From: Chromohalobacter beijerinckii
GTDB taxonomy: Bacteria; Pseudomonadota; Gammaproteobacteria; Pseudomonadales; Halomonadaceae
Assembly (NCBI RefSeq): GCF_023061185.1
Contig: NZ_JAKGAK010000009.1
Span: forward strand, 47,572 to 111,571
Length of the DNA: 64,000 bases
Direction: 5' to 3'
The notes below the pieces were generated by a model that was not told the DNA's origin, searched no databases, and saw only the letters and a program-made list of their open reading frames with translations. Below are positions 26,885 to 36,178 of this stretch, in pieces; position 1 is the stretch's first letter; each line of letters starts with the position of its first letter. The position numbers were made by a program, and so were the translations under genes.

Positions 26885-29104
26885 TCATAACGGCGTCAGC
26901 TTGGCGAAGCCCAGCACCAACCATTTGTCGCCCTCGTCCTCGAAACTAATGTGCACGCGGGCCCTGGCGCCTTCGCCCTCGGCATTGATGATCACACCCT
27001 CGCCGAAGACCGGATGACTGACCCGCTGCCCCAGGCTCAACGACGGCTGGTCGTCGTCGCTCGATACGCTTTGCTGCTGGGAGAGACCGCGGTTCGGTCG
27101 CGTGGAAACCGGCCGCGAGACCTGGCCACGCAGACGCACCTCCTCGAGCAACGACTCGGGCAACTCATGCAAAAAGCGCGACGGCCGCGAGAAGGTTTCC
27201 TTGCCATGCAGGCGGCGGATCTCGGCGTGGGTCAGATACAACTTGCGCATGGCGCGGGTCACCCCGACATAACAAAGGCGCCGTTCTTCCTCGAGGCGCC
27301 CCGGCTCCTCCAGCGACATCTTGTGCGGGAACAAGCCCTCCTCGACACCGGCGACGAACACCACCGGGAACTCCAAGCCTTTTGCCGAGTGCAGCGTCAT
27401 CAGTTGCACGCTGTCCTCGAAATCGTCGGCTTCGTGATCGCCGGCGTTGAGGGCGGCCTCGGCCAGGAATGGCTCCAGTGCCGCCGCGCCCTCGCCGACT
27501 TCCTGCAACGAGAAGGGATCGCCCTGGGCGAAGTTGCGTGCGGCGTTGATCAATTCCTCGAGGTTCTCGACACGCGCCTGGCCCTTCTCACCCTTTTCGT
27601 TGCGGTGATGTTCGAGTAGCCCGGTCGTGTGGAGCACATGCTCGATCAGTTCATGCAGCGCCATGCCGGCGGTGTCGTTGTCGAGACGCTCGATCAGCTC
27701 CGAAAAGGCCGAGAGCGCACTGGCCGCGCGCCCCTTTAACACCCCCTCACTGAGGCTATCGTGCAAGGCTTGCCACAATGAAACTGACTGCGTACGAGCC
27801 CGCTCGCGCAGCACTTCCACGGTGCGTGTACCGATACCGCGCGCCGGCACGTTGATCACGCGCTCCAGCGAGGCATCGTCGTCGCGCGTCAGCGTCAAGC
27901 GGAGATACGCCAGGGCGTTCTTGATCTCGAGACGCTCGTAGAAGCGTTGGCCACCGTAGATTCGATAGGGCACGCCACTGCGGATCAAGGCCTCCTCGAG
28001 CACCCGCGACTGGGCGTTGGAGCGATAGAGAATCGCGATGTCATGCCGCGCACTGCCCTTGTTCACTTCCTCGTTGAGGGTATCGACGATGAAGCGGGCC
28101 TCGTCGAGGTCGTTGAAGCCGGCGTACACCGAGATGGGCTCACCGTGAACGCCATCGGTCCAAAGCTCCTTGCCCATGCGCCCGGCGTTATGGCTGATCA
28201 GCGTGTTCGCGGCCTCGAGAATGGCACTCGTCGAGCGATAGTTCTGCTCCAGGCGCACCGTCGTTGTCGCGGGGAATTCTTCGGCGAAGCGCCGGATATT
28301 CTCGACCTTGGCCCCACGCCAACCGTAGATCGACTGATCGTCGTCGCCGACCACGGTCATGCCCGCGCGATCACCAGCCAGCAGCTTAAGCCAGGCGTAC
28401 TGCAAGGTATTAGTGTCCTGGAATTCGTCGACCAGCAGATGACCGAAACGCTCGCGATAGTGGGCCAGCAGGGACGGGTTGTCGCGCAGCAACTCCAGGC
28501 CACGCAGCAGCAATTCCCCGAAGTCGACCAGACCGGCGCGTTCGCACGCCAGTTGATAGCGCTCGTAGAGATCGACCATCTGGCCCATGTAGGCATCGCC
28601 ATGGGTCTGGACCTGATGGGCGCGCAGCCCCTCTTCCTTGCAGCCGCCGATGAAATATTGCACCTGCTTGGGCGGGAAGCGCTCAGCGTCGATGCGATGG
28701 TCCTTGAGCAGGCGTTTGACCAGGCGCAGTTGATCGTCGCTATCGATGATCTGGAAATGCTGGGGCAGGCGCGCGTCGTGCCAATGGGTGCGTAACAGGC
28801 GGTGCGCGATGGAGTGGAACGTGCCCACCCACATGTTGCGTAACGACAGGCCCAGCAGCGCCTCGAGGCGCGTGCGCATCTCGCGCGCCGCCTTGTTGGT
28901 GAAGGTCACGGCGAGAATCGCGTAGGGCGACAGTCCCTCGACCTGCAATAACCAGGCGATACGATGCACCAGGACACGCGTCTTGCCTGAGCCAGCACCG
29001 GCCAGCACCAGCAAATTGCCCTGTGGATGGCTCACGGCCTCGCGCTGGGCCGTATTCAGCGAGTCGAGTAGCGGCGAAACGTCGCCCGGCGAAACGTCGT
29101 CCAT
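26885..29104 (-). CDS. uvrD: DNA helicase II UvrD
   Basis: A superfamily 1A 3'-5' helicase of 739 residues (E. coli UvrD 720) acting in nucleotide excision and mismatch repair. Motifs in order: Q motif LNTAQREAV, Walker A AGAGSGKT, motif Ia TFTNKAAREM, motif II VDEFQDTN, motif III GDDDQSIYGWRGA, motif IV LEQNYRST, motif V LMTLHSAKGLEFPVVFVAG, motif VI VGVTRAMRKLYL. The C-terminal region ends with a conserved VFGEGVI...VLGFAKLTPL block that contacts partners. It is closer to UvrD than to Rep because of this tail. It stands alone, 85 bases upstream-side of hexR's stop. Confidence 0.95.
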   Translation of the reverse strand: MDDVSPGDVSPLLDSLNTAQREAVSHPQGNLLVLAGAGSGKTRVLVHRIAWLLQVEGLSPYAILAVTFTNKAAREMRTRLEALLGLSLRNMWVGTFHSIAHRLLRTHWHDARLPQHFQIIDSDDQLRLVKRLLKDHRIDAERFPPKQVQYFIGGCKEEGLRAHQVQTHGDAYMGQMVDLYERYQLACERAGLVDFGELLLRGLELLRDNPSLLAHYRERFGHLLVDEFQDTNTLQYAWLKLLAGDRAGMTVVGDDDQSIYGWRGAKVENIRRFAEEFPATTTVRLEQNYRSTSAILEAANTLISHNAGRMGKELWTDGVHGEPISVYAGFNDLDEARFIVDTLNEEVNKGSARHDIAILYRSNAQSRVLEEALIRSGVPYRIYGGQRFYERLEIKNALAYLRLTLTRDDDASLERVINVPARGIGTRTVEVLRERARTQSVSLWQALHDSLSEGVLKGRAASALSAFSELIERLDNDTAGMALHELIEHVLHTTGLLEHHRNEKGEKGQARVENLEELINAARNFAQGDPFSLQEVGEGAAALEPFLAEAALNAGDHEADDFEDSVQLMTLHSAKGLEFPVVFVAGVEEGLFPHKMSLEEPGRLEEERRLCYVGVTRAMRKLYLTHAEIRRLHGKETFSRPSRFLHELPESLLEEVRLRGQVSRPVSTRPNRGLSQQQSVSSDDDQPSLSLGQRVSHPVFGEGVIINAEGEGARARVHISFEDEGDKWLVLGFAKLTPL

Positions 29105-29189
29105 GGATCACGTATCTTGGCATTGCGAAATGAGCGCACAGCTTAGCACAAGCGGTCTCGGCTTCGTTCGCTCGCGATCCGCCAGGTGG

Positions 29190-30053
29190 CTAGGGGTCTT
29201 CGTCGGCGTCGGGATAACGCAACGGGACCAGGCTTTTCTTCACCGACTGGAGTTGCTCTGCCAGCTTGGGGCCGCGCGTCTTGGCCACGCCCACGGCAAG
29301 CACGTCGACGATCACTAGATGCGCCACGCGCGAGCTCATCGGGGTGTAGATTTCGGTGTCCTCGTGCACATCGATATAAAGCGGCAGAGTGACTTCGCTT
29401 GCCAGCGGCGAATCGCTAGGACATAGGCCGATCACCGTGGCGCCAGTCTCGCGGGCCAGGCGCACGCTAGCGACCAGCGCCCGGGTGCGTCCGGTCTGGG
29501 AAATGGCGACTACCACGTCGCGAGGCGTCAGCGTTACCGCCGACATATTCTGCATGTGCGGGTCGGAATAAGCCGCAGTGGATATCTGCAGGCGAAAGAA
29601 CTTGTGCTGAGCATCGAACGCCACCGCGCCCGAGGCGCCGAAACCGTAGAACTCCACACGATTGGCCATGGCCAGGGCATTGACCGCCTTGCCCAACGCG
29701 GCGTGATCGAGCCGATCGCGCACCGAGAGCAACGTGCCTACGGTGGAGTCGAAAATGTTGTGGGCAAATTCAGCGACGCTGTCACTATCGTTCATCGAGA
29801 ACTGCGCGAACTGGCTGCCCGTGGCCAGCATCTGCGCCAGCTTGAGCTTGAAGTCCTGGAAACCGTTACACCCTAGCGCACGGCAAAAACGCACCACGGT
29901 GGGTTCGCTAACCTTGGCTTCGGTGGCCAGATCGACGATGCGCATGTGAATGACATCCTCGGGGTGACGCAAAACGAAGCGCGCCACCTTCTGCTCGGAG
30001 CGCCGAAAGTGCTCCATGCGGCGTCTCATCTCGTCGAACAGGGCACTGCTCAT
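29190..30053 (-). CDS. hexR: HexR-type regulator (RpiR/MurR family)
   Basis: A 287-residue regulator with an N-terminal RpiR helix-turn-helix (about residues 1-80, VDLATEAKVSEPTVVRFCRALGCNGF) and a C-terminal SIS sugar-phosphate-binding domain (about residues 125-260, with FYGFGASGAVAFDAQHKF and ISQTGRTRALVASVRLAR). HexR proteins repress central sugar genes such as zwf and edd and are released by KDPG; here those genes are not neighbours, so the name rests on similarity. GGAG lies ten bases before the ATG. It is divergent from a small unknown gene over 197 bases. Confidence 0.85.
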   Translation of the reverse strand: MSSALFDEMRRRMEHFRRSEQKVARFVLRHPEDVIHMRIVDLATEAKVSEPTVVRFCRALGCNGFQDFKLKLAQMLATGSQFAQFSMNDSDSVAEFAHNIFDSTVGTLLSVRDRLDHAALGKAVNALAMANRVEFYGFGASGAVAFDAQHKFFRLQISTAAYSDPHMQNMSAVTLTPRDVVVAISQTGRTRALVASVRLARETGATVIGLCPSDSPLASEVTLPLYIDVHEDTEIYTPMSSRVAHLVIVDVLAVGVAKTRGPKLAEQLQSVKKSLVPLRYPDADEDP

Positions 30054-30150
30054 GATGGCGCGACTCCTTGGCTGACCAACAACGACGTGAAAACAAATTC
30101 GATTCTAGTATGCCGCAGGCGTTGAAGGGAGAAAAAACGCCCGTTTCATC

Positions 30151-30196
30151 CTTGACGTCATAATTCTGTCAAGTGCGTTATAGTAAGAATGTCAAG
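30151..30196. promoter_or_regulatory. Operator-like inverted and direct repeats between hexR and the 64-aa gene
   Basis: CTTGAC (30151-30156) and GTCAAG (30168-30173) form a perfect 6-bp inverted repeat with 11 bases between; GTCAAG recurs at 30191-30196, 23 bp further. A TATAGT sequence (30179-30184) lies between the two GTCAAG copies and could be a -10 element. The binding protein is unknown. Confidence 0.45.
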
Positions 30197-30250
30197 CGGA
30201 GCCGGTTCAGTGACAATAAGACAGTTATAAGGACGACTAGGAGATTCGAT

Positions 30251-30445
30251 ATGCGCGATGCCGCACATCTTCAATCCTTGAAAAGCGAGCTTCTAGACAT
30301 TCATATGAGCCTGGAAATGCTCGAACATGAGCAACGCAAAAAGAGTGCTGCGACACGCTATCTGCGGGCGCGGCGTGGTATTGAGCTGCATCAGGAATTC
30401 AAACGTCTAGAGCGCGACATCGTCGATTACGACGACTGGCAATAA
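30251..30445 (+). CDS. Small uncharacterised protein, 64 aa
   Basis: A short, strongly charged, helix-forming protein: MRDAAHLQSLKSELLD, then a run LEMLEHEQRKKSAATRYLRARRGIE and an acidic end DIVDYDDW. No membrane segment, cysteine or signal peptide is seen; it could form a coiled coil. AGGAG stands eight bases before the ATG at 30251, so translation is likely, and the frame upstream to 30173 is not needed. It is divergent from hexR and ends just before a long hairpin. I do not recognise a family with confidence and give no function. Confidence 0.7.
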   Translation: MRDAAHLQSLKSELLDIHMSLEMLEHEQRKKSAATRYLRARRGIELHQEFKRLERDIVDYDDWQ

Positions 30446-30448
30446 ACA

Positions 30449-30490
30449 GGCACTCGATGAACGGAGAGATCTCCCCGTTCATCGAGTGCC
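30449..30490. terminator. Long hairpin, probable bidirectional terminator
   Basis: A perfect 16-bp inverted repeat, GGCACTCGATGAACGG (30449-30464) against 30475-30490, around a 10-base centre that can pair further. It separates the convergent 64-aa gene and the symporter gene. On the minus strand it is followed by TGTTTATT, a weak U-rich tail; on the plus strand there is none, so it serves the symporter best. Confidence 0.6.
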
Positions 30491-30544
30491 CAGCAAAGCG
30501 TGCCAAGCCCGGCGCGGGCAATATTCGACCACGCCGGGTAACGC

Positions 30545-31912
30545 TCAGAGGCTGCTGACGAAGACGATCACCACGCCGATGGGCGCGATGAAACGTACCG
30601 CCACGCGCCACAGCGCGAAGGCGCCATCGCTCATGTTGAGCTGAGAGCGCAGTTCGTCGCGCCCCATGAACCAGCCCACGAACAGCACGGTGGCCAAGCC
30701 GGTCAGCGGCAGTAGCAGCTTGCTGGTGACATAATCGAGCAAGTCGAAGATGGTCATGCCGGCGAACTTGTCGAACATGCCCAGCGGTGCGAAATCCCCC
30801 CAGATGTTGAACGACAGCACCGTGGCCAGTCCCAAGGCCCAGGTTGCCAGCCCCGCGACGATGGTCGAGCCCACGCGAGACAGCGGCGAGCGCTCCTCGA
30901 TCCACTCCACCAGCGGCTCCAGCAGTGAAATCGCCGACGTCCAGGCCGCGAATACCAGCAGTACGAAGAACAGCAATCCGAACAGCCAACCACCGGCCAT
31001 GTTGCCGAACGCCAACGGAAGAGTCTGGAAGATCAGGCCTGGACCCGCGGCCGCATCCAGCCCATTGGCGAACACGATGGGGAAAATGGCCAGTCCGGCA
31101 AGCAGGGCGATGACAGTATCCATGACCACGACGATAAGCGCCGAGCGACCGATGTTGACGTCATCGGAGAGATACGAGCCATACGCCATCATGATGCCCA
31201 TGCCCAGACTCAGGGTGAAGAAGGCATGCCCCAGCGCGGCGAGAATGCCATCACGGGTGATCTTGGAGAAATCCGGCGTAAACAGGTAAGCCGCCCCTTC
31301 GGCAAAAGCGCCGGTGGTCGCGGCGTAACCCACGAGCAACACCAGCAGCACCGCCAGTGCCGGCATCAGCGTCTTCGCCGCACGCTCCAGGCCACCGGCA
31401 ACGCCACCCACCACGACACCGATCGTCATGATCATGAACAGGCTATGCCAGAGCAGCAATTCCACGGGACTTGCCAACAGATTGCCGAACAGGGTGCCAA
31501 CGCTATCGTTATCCAGACCGCTGAAGGTATCGACCACCGCCATTTGAATATACGCCAGCGCCCAGCCACCGATCACGCTATAGAAGGAGAGGATCAGATA
31601 CGCGCCGAGAATCCCGGCCACGCCGATCAACACCCAAGCGCGGCTGCGCTTGAGGCGCCGCGTGATGTCGCCCATCGTCGAGATAGGATTCTTCTGGCCC
31701 AGTCGCCCGAGCAACCATTCGGACATCAACATCGGCAAGCCGACCAGGAAGATGCAGATTAGATAGACCAGAACGAAAGCACCGCCACCGCTTTCGCCGG
31801 TCATGTAGGGGAATTTCCAGATATTGCCCAAACCAACCGACGAGCCGACGGCGGCCAGCACGAAGGCCATCCTGGAGGACCACTGCGCGTGCGAATGAGA
31901 CTTGTAAGACAT
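30545..31912 (-). CDS. Sodium-dependent NSS-family transporter
   Basis: A 455-residue inner-membrane symporter of the neurotransmitter:sodium symporter family, using the Na+ gradient to import an amino acid or amine. The N-terminus has the family signature WSSRMAFVLAAVGSSVGLGNIWKFPY (in shorter parts SSVGLGNIWKFPY), followed by GGGAFVLVYLICIFLVGLPML, and eleven or twelve hydrophobic helices. Bacterial members of this length are common in marine and halophilic species. The ATG at 31912 has AGGTGA about five bases upstream; the longer frame to 32008 is not used. Substrate cannot be told from sequence. Confidence 0.92.
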   Translation of the reverse strand: MSYKSHSHAQWSSRMAFVLAAVGSSVGLGNIWKFPYMTGESGGGAFVLVYLICIFLVGLPMLMSEWLLGRLGQKNPISTMGDITRRLKRSRAWVLIGVAGILGAYLILSFYSVIGGWALAYIQMAVVDTFSGLDNDSVGTLFGNLLASPVELLLWHSLFMIMTIGVVVGGVAGGLERAAKTLMPALAVLLVLLVGYAATTGAFAEGAAYLFTPDFSKITRDGILAALGHAFFTLSLGMGIMMAYGSYLSDDVNIGRSALIVVVMDTVIALLAGLAIFPIVFANGLDAAAGPGLIFQTLPLAFGNMAGGWLFGLLFFVLLVFAAWTSAISLLEPLVEWIEERSPLSRVGSTIVAGLATWALGLATVLSFNIWGDFAPLGMFDKFAGMTIFDLLDYVTSKLLLPLTGLATVLFVGWFMGRDELRSQLNMSDGAFALWRVAVRFIAPIGVVIVFVSSL

Positions 31913-32250
31913 TGCTTCACCTGAGTTGCGTGGCGCCATCGCGCTATTAAAGGATGGCGTTGTATTGTTGTTGCCACGTCCCCGGGCATGGATCGCACAC
32001 CACGACATGGAGCATGACAGGTCCTTGTGAGCGCTGGGATCTGACCACCGATCAACAAGGAGACCGCACCGCTCGCAGCGATGTCAGTCAGCGTAAGGGT
32101 GTCGATAAACACCGATTGAGGAGACGATCGTCCTCGACGTCGTCCACAGAGAAGCGCCATTTTAGCGGCAAGTTTTAGCCAAAACCATTCGCGTTATAGC
32201 GTCAAGCCATTACCACCGCGTCATAAGACGCCATCGCATTATCATCGAGG
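31913..32250. other. Intergenic region between the symporter and DUF72 genes
   Basis: About 340 bases without a supported gene. It must hold the symporter promoter. I see a short stem (GAGGA with TCCTC around 32119-32137) and, at 32189-32236, two loosely similar GCGT-ATA-G blocks, none convincing. No tRNA or known small RNA pattern is apparent. Confidence 0.5.
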
Positions 32251-33120
32251 TTAGAAAAGCGCGCTCTGGCGCTCGCCGGGAAAGGCTTCGAGAGGTGGTA
32301 AATCGACACGTTCGGCCAGGCGTGCATAGAAGCGTCGGGCCAATTGCGGTGCTTGTCGGTTATCCGGCGTATGCACAAACAAAAAAGGGGTTTTCCCCTG
32401 TTTTATCCACAGAATAAGGCGTTCACACCAAGGCGTAAAAAGTCGATCGTTGATGGCCATATCACAATGTCCGATGAAACGCACGATAGGCATATTTGCC
32501 GTGGAAATCACGTGTAACGGGCGTTTCGGCTTTTCGCCCTGAGCCTTTATCAAGCGCTTATCGGTACCTGCGGGCGTGGCGAAAAGCGGCCTGACATCGA
32601 GCATGACCCGATCTATTCCCAAAGTTATCAACAAGCGGTTCAATTGCTGTTCCGCCGCCCCTTTGTGGAAAAATTCACTATGACGCACCTCCACGGCACA
32701 GGGTATTGCCGACGGCCAGTGTTTCAACAGTGCCTCTAATGCTGGCAGTTCCGAGGCCCCGAAATCGCGCGGTAACTGCACCATCGTCGGCCCAAGCCGA
32801 TCATGTAACGGCGCTAGCGCTGCAAAGAACGTCTCGAGTTCATCCGCGATGCCCACCAGGCGTTTTTCGTGCGTGAGCCGCGCCGGTAACTTGAAACAAA
32901 AACGAAAATCTGGCGGCGCCTGACGCGCCCATTGGGCGATGGTCGCCGCCTTGGGCGGCCCACTGTAGAAGGTCGTATTGCCTTCCACGCTAGTAAACAC
33001 GGCACCATAATCGTGCAGCATGCCCTCCTGGGGCGCATGTCGAGCGTAGAGACTGCCACGCCATTCTCCATTCGCCCACATCGGTAAGCCCAGGAACAAA
33101 CGTGGGTGATTCCCCGTCAC
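32251..33120 (-). CDS. DUF72 (YecE-like) protein
   Basis: A 289-residue TIM-barrel-type protein of the DUF72 family. Family marks are the N-terminal GLPMWANGEWRGSLYA, the VEGNTTFYSGP block, FRFCFKLPARLTHEKRL, the VQLPRDFG strand and VEVRHSEFF. Biochemical role is unknown. The start is GTG at 33120 with GAGG seven bases upstream. A perfect DnaA box (32403-32411) lies within the coding sequence. The gene has more A+T and more unusual codons than its neighbours by eye, so later acquisition is possible. It is divergent from the YitT-like gene. Confidence 0.88.
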   Translation of the reverse strand: MTGNHPRLFLGLPMWANGEWRGSLYARHAPQEGMLHDYGAVFTSVEGNTTFYSGPPKAATIAQWARQAPPDFRFCFKLPARLTHEKRLVGIADELETFFAALAPLHDRLGPTMVQLPRDFGASELPALEALLKHWPSAIPCAVEVRHSEFFHKGAAEQQLNRLLITLGIDRVMLDVRPLFATPAGTDKRLIKAQGEKPKRPLHVISTANMPIVRFIGHCDMAINDRLFTPWCERLILWIKQGKTPFLFVHTPDNRQAPQLARRFYARLAERVDLPPLEAFPGERQSALF

Positions 33121-33297
33121 GATGCGCCTCGCAATTGTATCGCGGGTATCCCGCGGCTATGATGCGCTGCTTGACGCGGCCTCACCGGGTACGCTTCTTG
33201 CATCGTGTCATTTCCCCGCCCTTTGGCCACAAGCCCTCGGCGGTTCGCCGACCATCTTCGGCATCGATTCATCTTCCACACCCTCGGGAGAGACAAC

Positions 33298-33993
33298 ATG
33301 AAGGTTTCCTGGCGTTCCTGGCTGACGCTACTCGAAGGCTGCCTATTGGTGGCACTTGGCGTGCGGCTTCTGCAATCCGCCGATTTACTGGTCAGCGGTA
33401 CCGCAGGGTTGAGTCTGCTGATCAGCGATCTGCTGCCGGTGAGTTTCGGCATCACTTTCTTCGTCATCAACCTGCCCTTTTACGGGCTCGCGTTCAAGCA
33501 ATTGGGGCGCGATTTCACGCTACGCACACTCTTGAGCGTGACATTGCTTTCGGTACTCAGCGACACCCTCACCGCCACACTTCCCTTGGGCAACACTCAC
33601 CCTGTGGTGTGCGCCATCGCGGCGGGGCTATTGATCGGCCTCGGGCTTGCGTTGCTGTTTCGAGCCAACGCCTCGTTGGGAGGTCTCAACATTCTCGCCC
33701 TTTATCTGGAACGCCGCGTGGGATGGCATGCCGGTCGCACCACGCTGTGCTGCGATCTGCTGCTATTGTTGCTGGCCGTCATCGTCTACCCATGGACCCA
33801 GGTAGCGGGTTCGGCCTTGGCATTTCTCACCTTGAGCGCGGTGCTCGGCCGTTATCATCGCAAGGCCAGTGGCCAGCGTCACCAACCCATTGACGACGAT
33901 GACGAGGCGGCACACATTCCGCGGCGCAAGGGCGCTCTATCGCCTCATCGCGCCTCGATCACGCGCTTGCAGCCCCTCAACGAGGAAGGCTAG
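33298..33993 (+). CDS. YitT-family membrane protein
   Basis: A 231-residue protein with five to six hydrophobic helices in the first 190 residues and a charged, histidine-rich tail (IDDDDEAAHIPRRK onwards) that is not part of the membrane region. The GTAGLSLLISDLLPVSFGITFFVINLPF and RANASLGGLNILALYLERR blocks match the YitT/DUF161 family, of unknown function. GGGAGAG lies seven bases before the ATG at 33298. Its coding end is 115 bases from mltA, and the frame of mltA is open through this gene, which explains misleading long frames there. Confidence 0.85.
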   Translation: MKVSWRSWLTLLEGCLLVALGVRLLQSADLLVSGTAGLSLLISDLLPVSFGITFFVINLPFYGLAFKQLGRDFTLRTLLSVTLLSVLSDTLTATLPLGNTHPVVCAIAAGLLIGLGLALLFRANASLGGLNILALYLERRVGWHAGRTTLCCDLLLLLLAVIVYPWTQVAGSALAFLTLSAVLGRYHRKASGQRHQPIDDDDEAAHIPRRKGALSPHRASITRLQPLNEEG

Positions 33994-34108
33994 GCCGCGT
34001 CTGAAAAGCGCCTTAGGCGAGATGCCACTGGCACGACTCGCCCCAGCAAGGCATCATCGCTGGCGATACTCATTCCGGGAGTCGACCGCCGAGGTGCCTT
34101 GCTTGTTC

Positions 34109-35221
34109 ATGCCATTGCCGCGACCGATCATCGACGCCGCCCACACCCTGCGCCAACTGGCACGCACGGCGTGGTTGTTGCCGCTGCTGGTGCTGGGGGC
34201 TTGCAGTTCTCAGCCTCCCGCCCCGAGCACGCCATCGCCGGCAGAGTCCGAGCGTATGCAGCCCATGGAATGGCAGGCACTGCCCGGCTGGCGTGACGAT
34301 CACGTCATCGCCGCCTGGAGTGCGTTTCTCGCCAGTTGTCCGCAGCTTGCCAAGAAGCCCCGCTGGACATCGGTCTGCGATGATGCCGAACATGTCGACC
34401 CGCTCGATGAAAGCGGTATTACGCGCTTTTTCGAGACTCGCTTTCAACCTTACCGCCTCACCAACGACGATGGCTCCACCACGGGCACGATCACTGGCTA
34501 TTACGAGCCCATTCTGAATGGCTCGCGTGACCGACACGGGCCGTACCAGACGCCGCTCTATCGCTTTCCCAACGCCTGGCAAGCGGCACCGCATCGTGTA
34601 CGTGCCGAGCAGCGCACATTGCTGGAAAGCGGTGCCCTGCGCGGTCAGGAACTGGTCTGGGTCGATGACCCCGTCGAGGCCGCCTTCCTGCAGATCCAGG
34701 GCTCAGGACGTGTCCGGCTGGACGACGGCGACACCATGCGCGTGGCCTTCGCGGGGTCCAACAATCAGCCCTTCCGCTCGTTCAACCGTGCCCTGATCGA
34801 GCGTGGCGAGATCGATGCCTCCGAGGCCACGCTGCCCGGCGTGCGCGCCTGGGCCAAGCGCCATCCCGGGCGGGTCAAGGAAATGCTCACCGTCAATCCG
34901 CGCATGGTTTTCTTCCGTGAGTTGGATAGCGATCACAGCGCTACCCAAGGACCGATCGGCGCCCTCGGCGTGCCTTTGACCGCGGAACGCAGCCTAGCCG
35001 TGGATCCCTCGCGCATTCCGCTGGGCGCACCGATCTTCCTATCGACTACACAGCCGCTCTCGAAAGAACCCTTGCAGCAGCTGATGGTCGCCCAGGATAC
35101 CGGCAGTGCCATCAAGGGCTCGGTACGCGCGGATTTCTACTGGGGACACGGCGACACCGCTGGCGAGCGCGCCGGGCGCATGAAGCAGGACGGTCGTCTG
35201 TGGGTGCTGATGCCAAAATGA
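34109..35221 (+). CDS. mltA: Membrane-bound lytic murein transglycosylase A
   Basis: A 370-residue outer-membrane lipoprotein that cleaves peptidoglycan glycan strands with formation of anhydro-muramic ends. The N-terminal signal ends in the lipobox VLGAC with lipidated Cys32. The mature part has the MltA domain (about 110-270, with TGYYEPILNGS and LQIQGSGRVRL) and the C-terminal 3D domain carrying the catalytic Asp in VAQDTGSAIKG. The ATG at 34109 was chosen because it begins the lipoprotein signal; the RBS GAGGTG is about 12 bases upstream, so the start is slightly uncertain. The SDR gene follows after 31 bases. Confidence 0.94.
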   Translation: MPLPRPIIDAAHTLRQLARTAWLLPLLVLGACSSQPPAPSTPSPAESERMQPMEWQALPGWRDDHVIAAWSAFLASCPQLAKKPRWTSVCDDAEHVDPLDESGITRFFETRFQPYRLTNDDGSTTGTITGYYEPILNGSRDRHGPYQTPLYRFPNAWQAAPHRVRAEQRTLLESGALRGQELVWVDDPVEAAFLQIQGSGRVRLDDGDTMRVAFAGSNNQPFRSFNRALIERGEIDASEATLPGVRAWAKRHPGRVKEMLTVNPRMVFFRELDSDHSATQGPIGALGVPLTAERSLAVDPSRIPLGAPIFLSTTQPLSKEPLQQLMVAQDTGSAIKGSVRADFYWGHGDTAGERAGRMKQDGRLWVLMPK

Positions 35222-35252
35222 GCCGATCATCGGGCAAAGAGGGAAGAGACGA

Positions 35253-36173
35253 ATGACTGAAGATCGCCACGCCACGGCCCCATTGGCCGTGGTCACCGGC
35301 GCCACCGCCGGGCTCGGTCTCGAGACCGCCAAGGGGCTGGCCGCGCAGGGTTATCGCGTCATCATCACCGCACGCAACGTGGAAAGAGGCGAGCTTGCCT
35401 GCCATGCCATTCGCGCCCATGCGCCCCATGCCGAGGTACGCGCCGAACCACTCGACCTCGACAGTCTCGAATCGGTACGCGATTTCGCCGCACGCTTGAA
35501 ACGGGATGAGCCCTCGCTGGAACGGCTGATCAATAACGCCGGGATCATGGCCCTGCCGCGCCTCGAGCGCACCCGGGATGGCTTCGAGCGTCAACTGGGC
35601 GTCAACTACCTCGGGCATTTCCTGCTCACCAGCGAGTTGCTGCCACTGCTCACCGCCGCGACGGCGCCCCGCGTAGTACAACTCTCGAGCCTCGCCCATC
35701 GGGGCGGCCGCATCGCCTTCGACGACCTTAACGGCGAGACACACTACGATCCCTGGCGAGCCTACCGGCAATCCAAACTCGCCATGCTGTTGTTCGCCCA
35801 GGCGCTGCAGAAACAAAGCGATGCCCGGGGTTGGGGGCTTAAGAGCCTCGCCGCCCATCCCGGATTGTCGCGTACCGCGCTGTTCGACGCCGGGGTGAAA
35901 AGCCGCCCGGTCATCGGCAGTGTCTTCAAGCTGACCCTACCGCTGATCAGCCAGTCCGCTGCCGAGGGCGCCCGCCCCACGCTGCATACCGCGCTCAGCG
36001 ATCACGTCGCTCCCGGCGATTACATAGGGCCTGACGGTCTCGGCGAGACACGTGGCGCACCCAAGCGGGCCCACCGCGCCCGTAACGCGCGCGACCCGGC
36101 GGTCGAGGCACGCCTGTGGGAGGTTTCGTGCGAACTCACGGGGGCACGCTGGGACGCCACGGCCCCCGCGTAA
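35253..36173 (+). CDS. Short-chain dehydrogenase/reductase
   Basis: A 306-residue NAD(P)-dependent oxidoreductase of the classical/extended SDR type resembling retinol-dehydrogenase-like enzymes. Visible are the nucleotide motif TGATAGLG near the N-terminus, the NNAG motif, the catalytic serine in VVQLSSLAHRGG and the Tyr/Lys pair in YRQSK. An arginine in TARNVERG suggests NADPH preference. The substrate is unknown. It follows mltA closely and its stop is 5 bases from that of the convergent hemB. Confidence 0.9.
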   Translation: MTEDRHATAPLAVVTGATAGLGLETAKGLAAQGYRVIITARNVERGELACHAIRAHAPHAEVRAEPLDLDSLESVRDFAARLKRDEPSLERLINNAGIMALPRLERTRDGFERQLGVNYLGHFLLTSELLPLLTAATAPRVVQLSSLAHRGGRIAFDDLNGETHYDPWRAYRQSKLAMLLFAQALQKQSDARGWGLKSLAAHPGLSRTALFDAGVKSRPVIGSVFKLTLPLISQSAAEGARPTLHTALSDHVAPGDYIGPDGLGETRGAPKRAHRARNARDPAVEARLWEVSCELTGARWDATAPA

Positions 36174-36178
36174 CGGCC

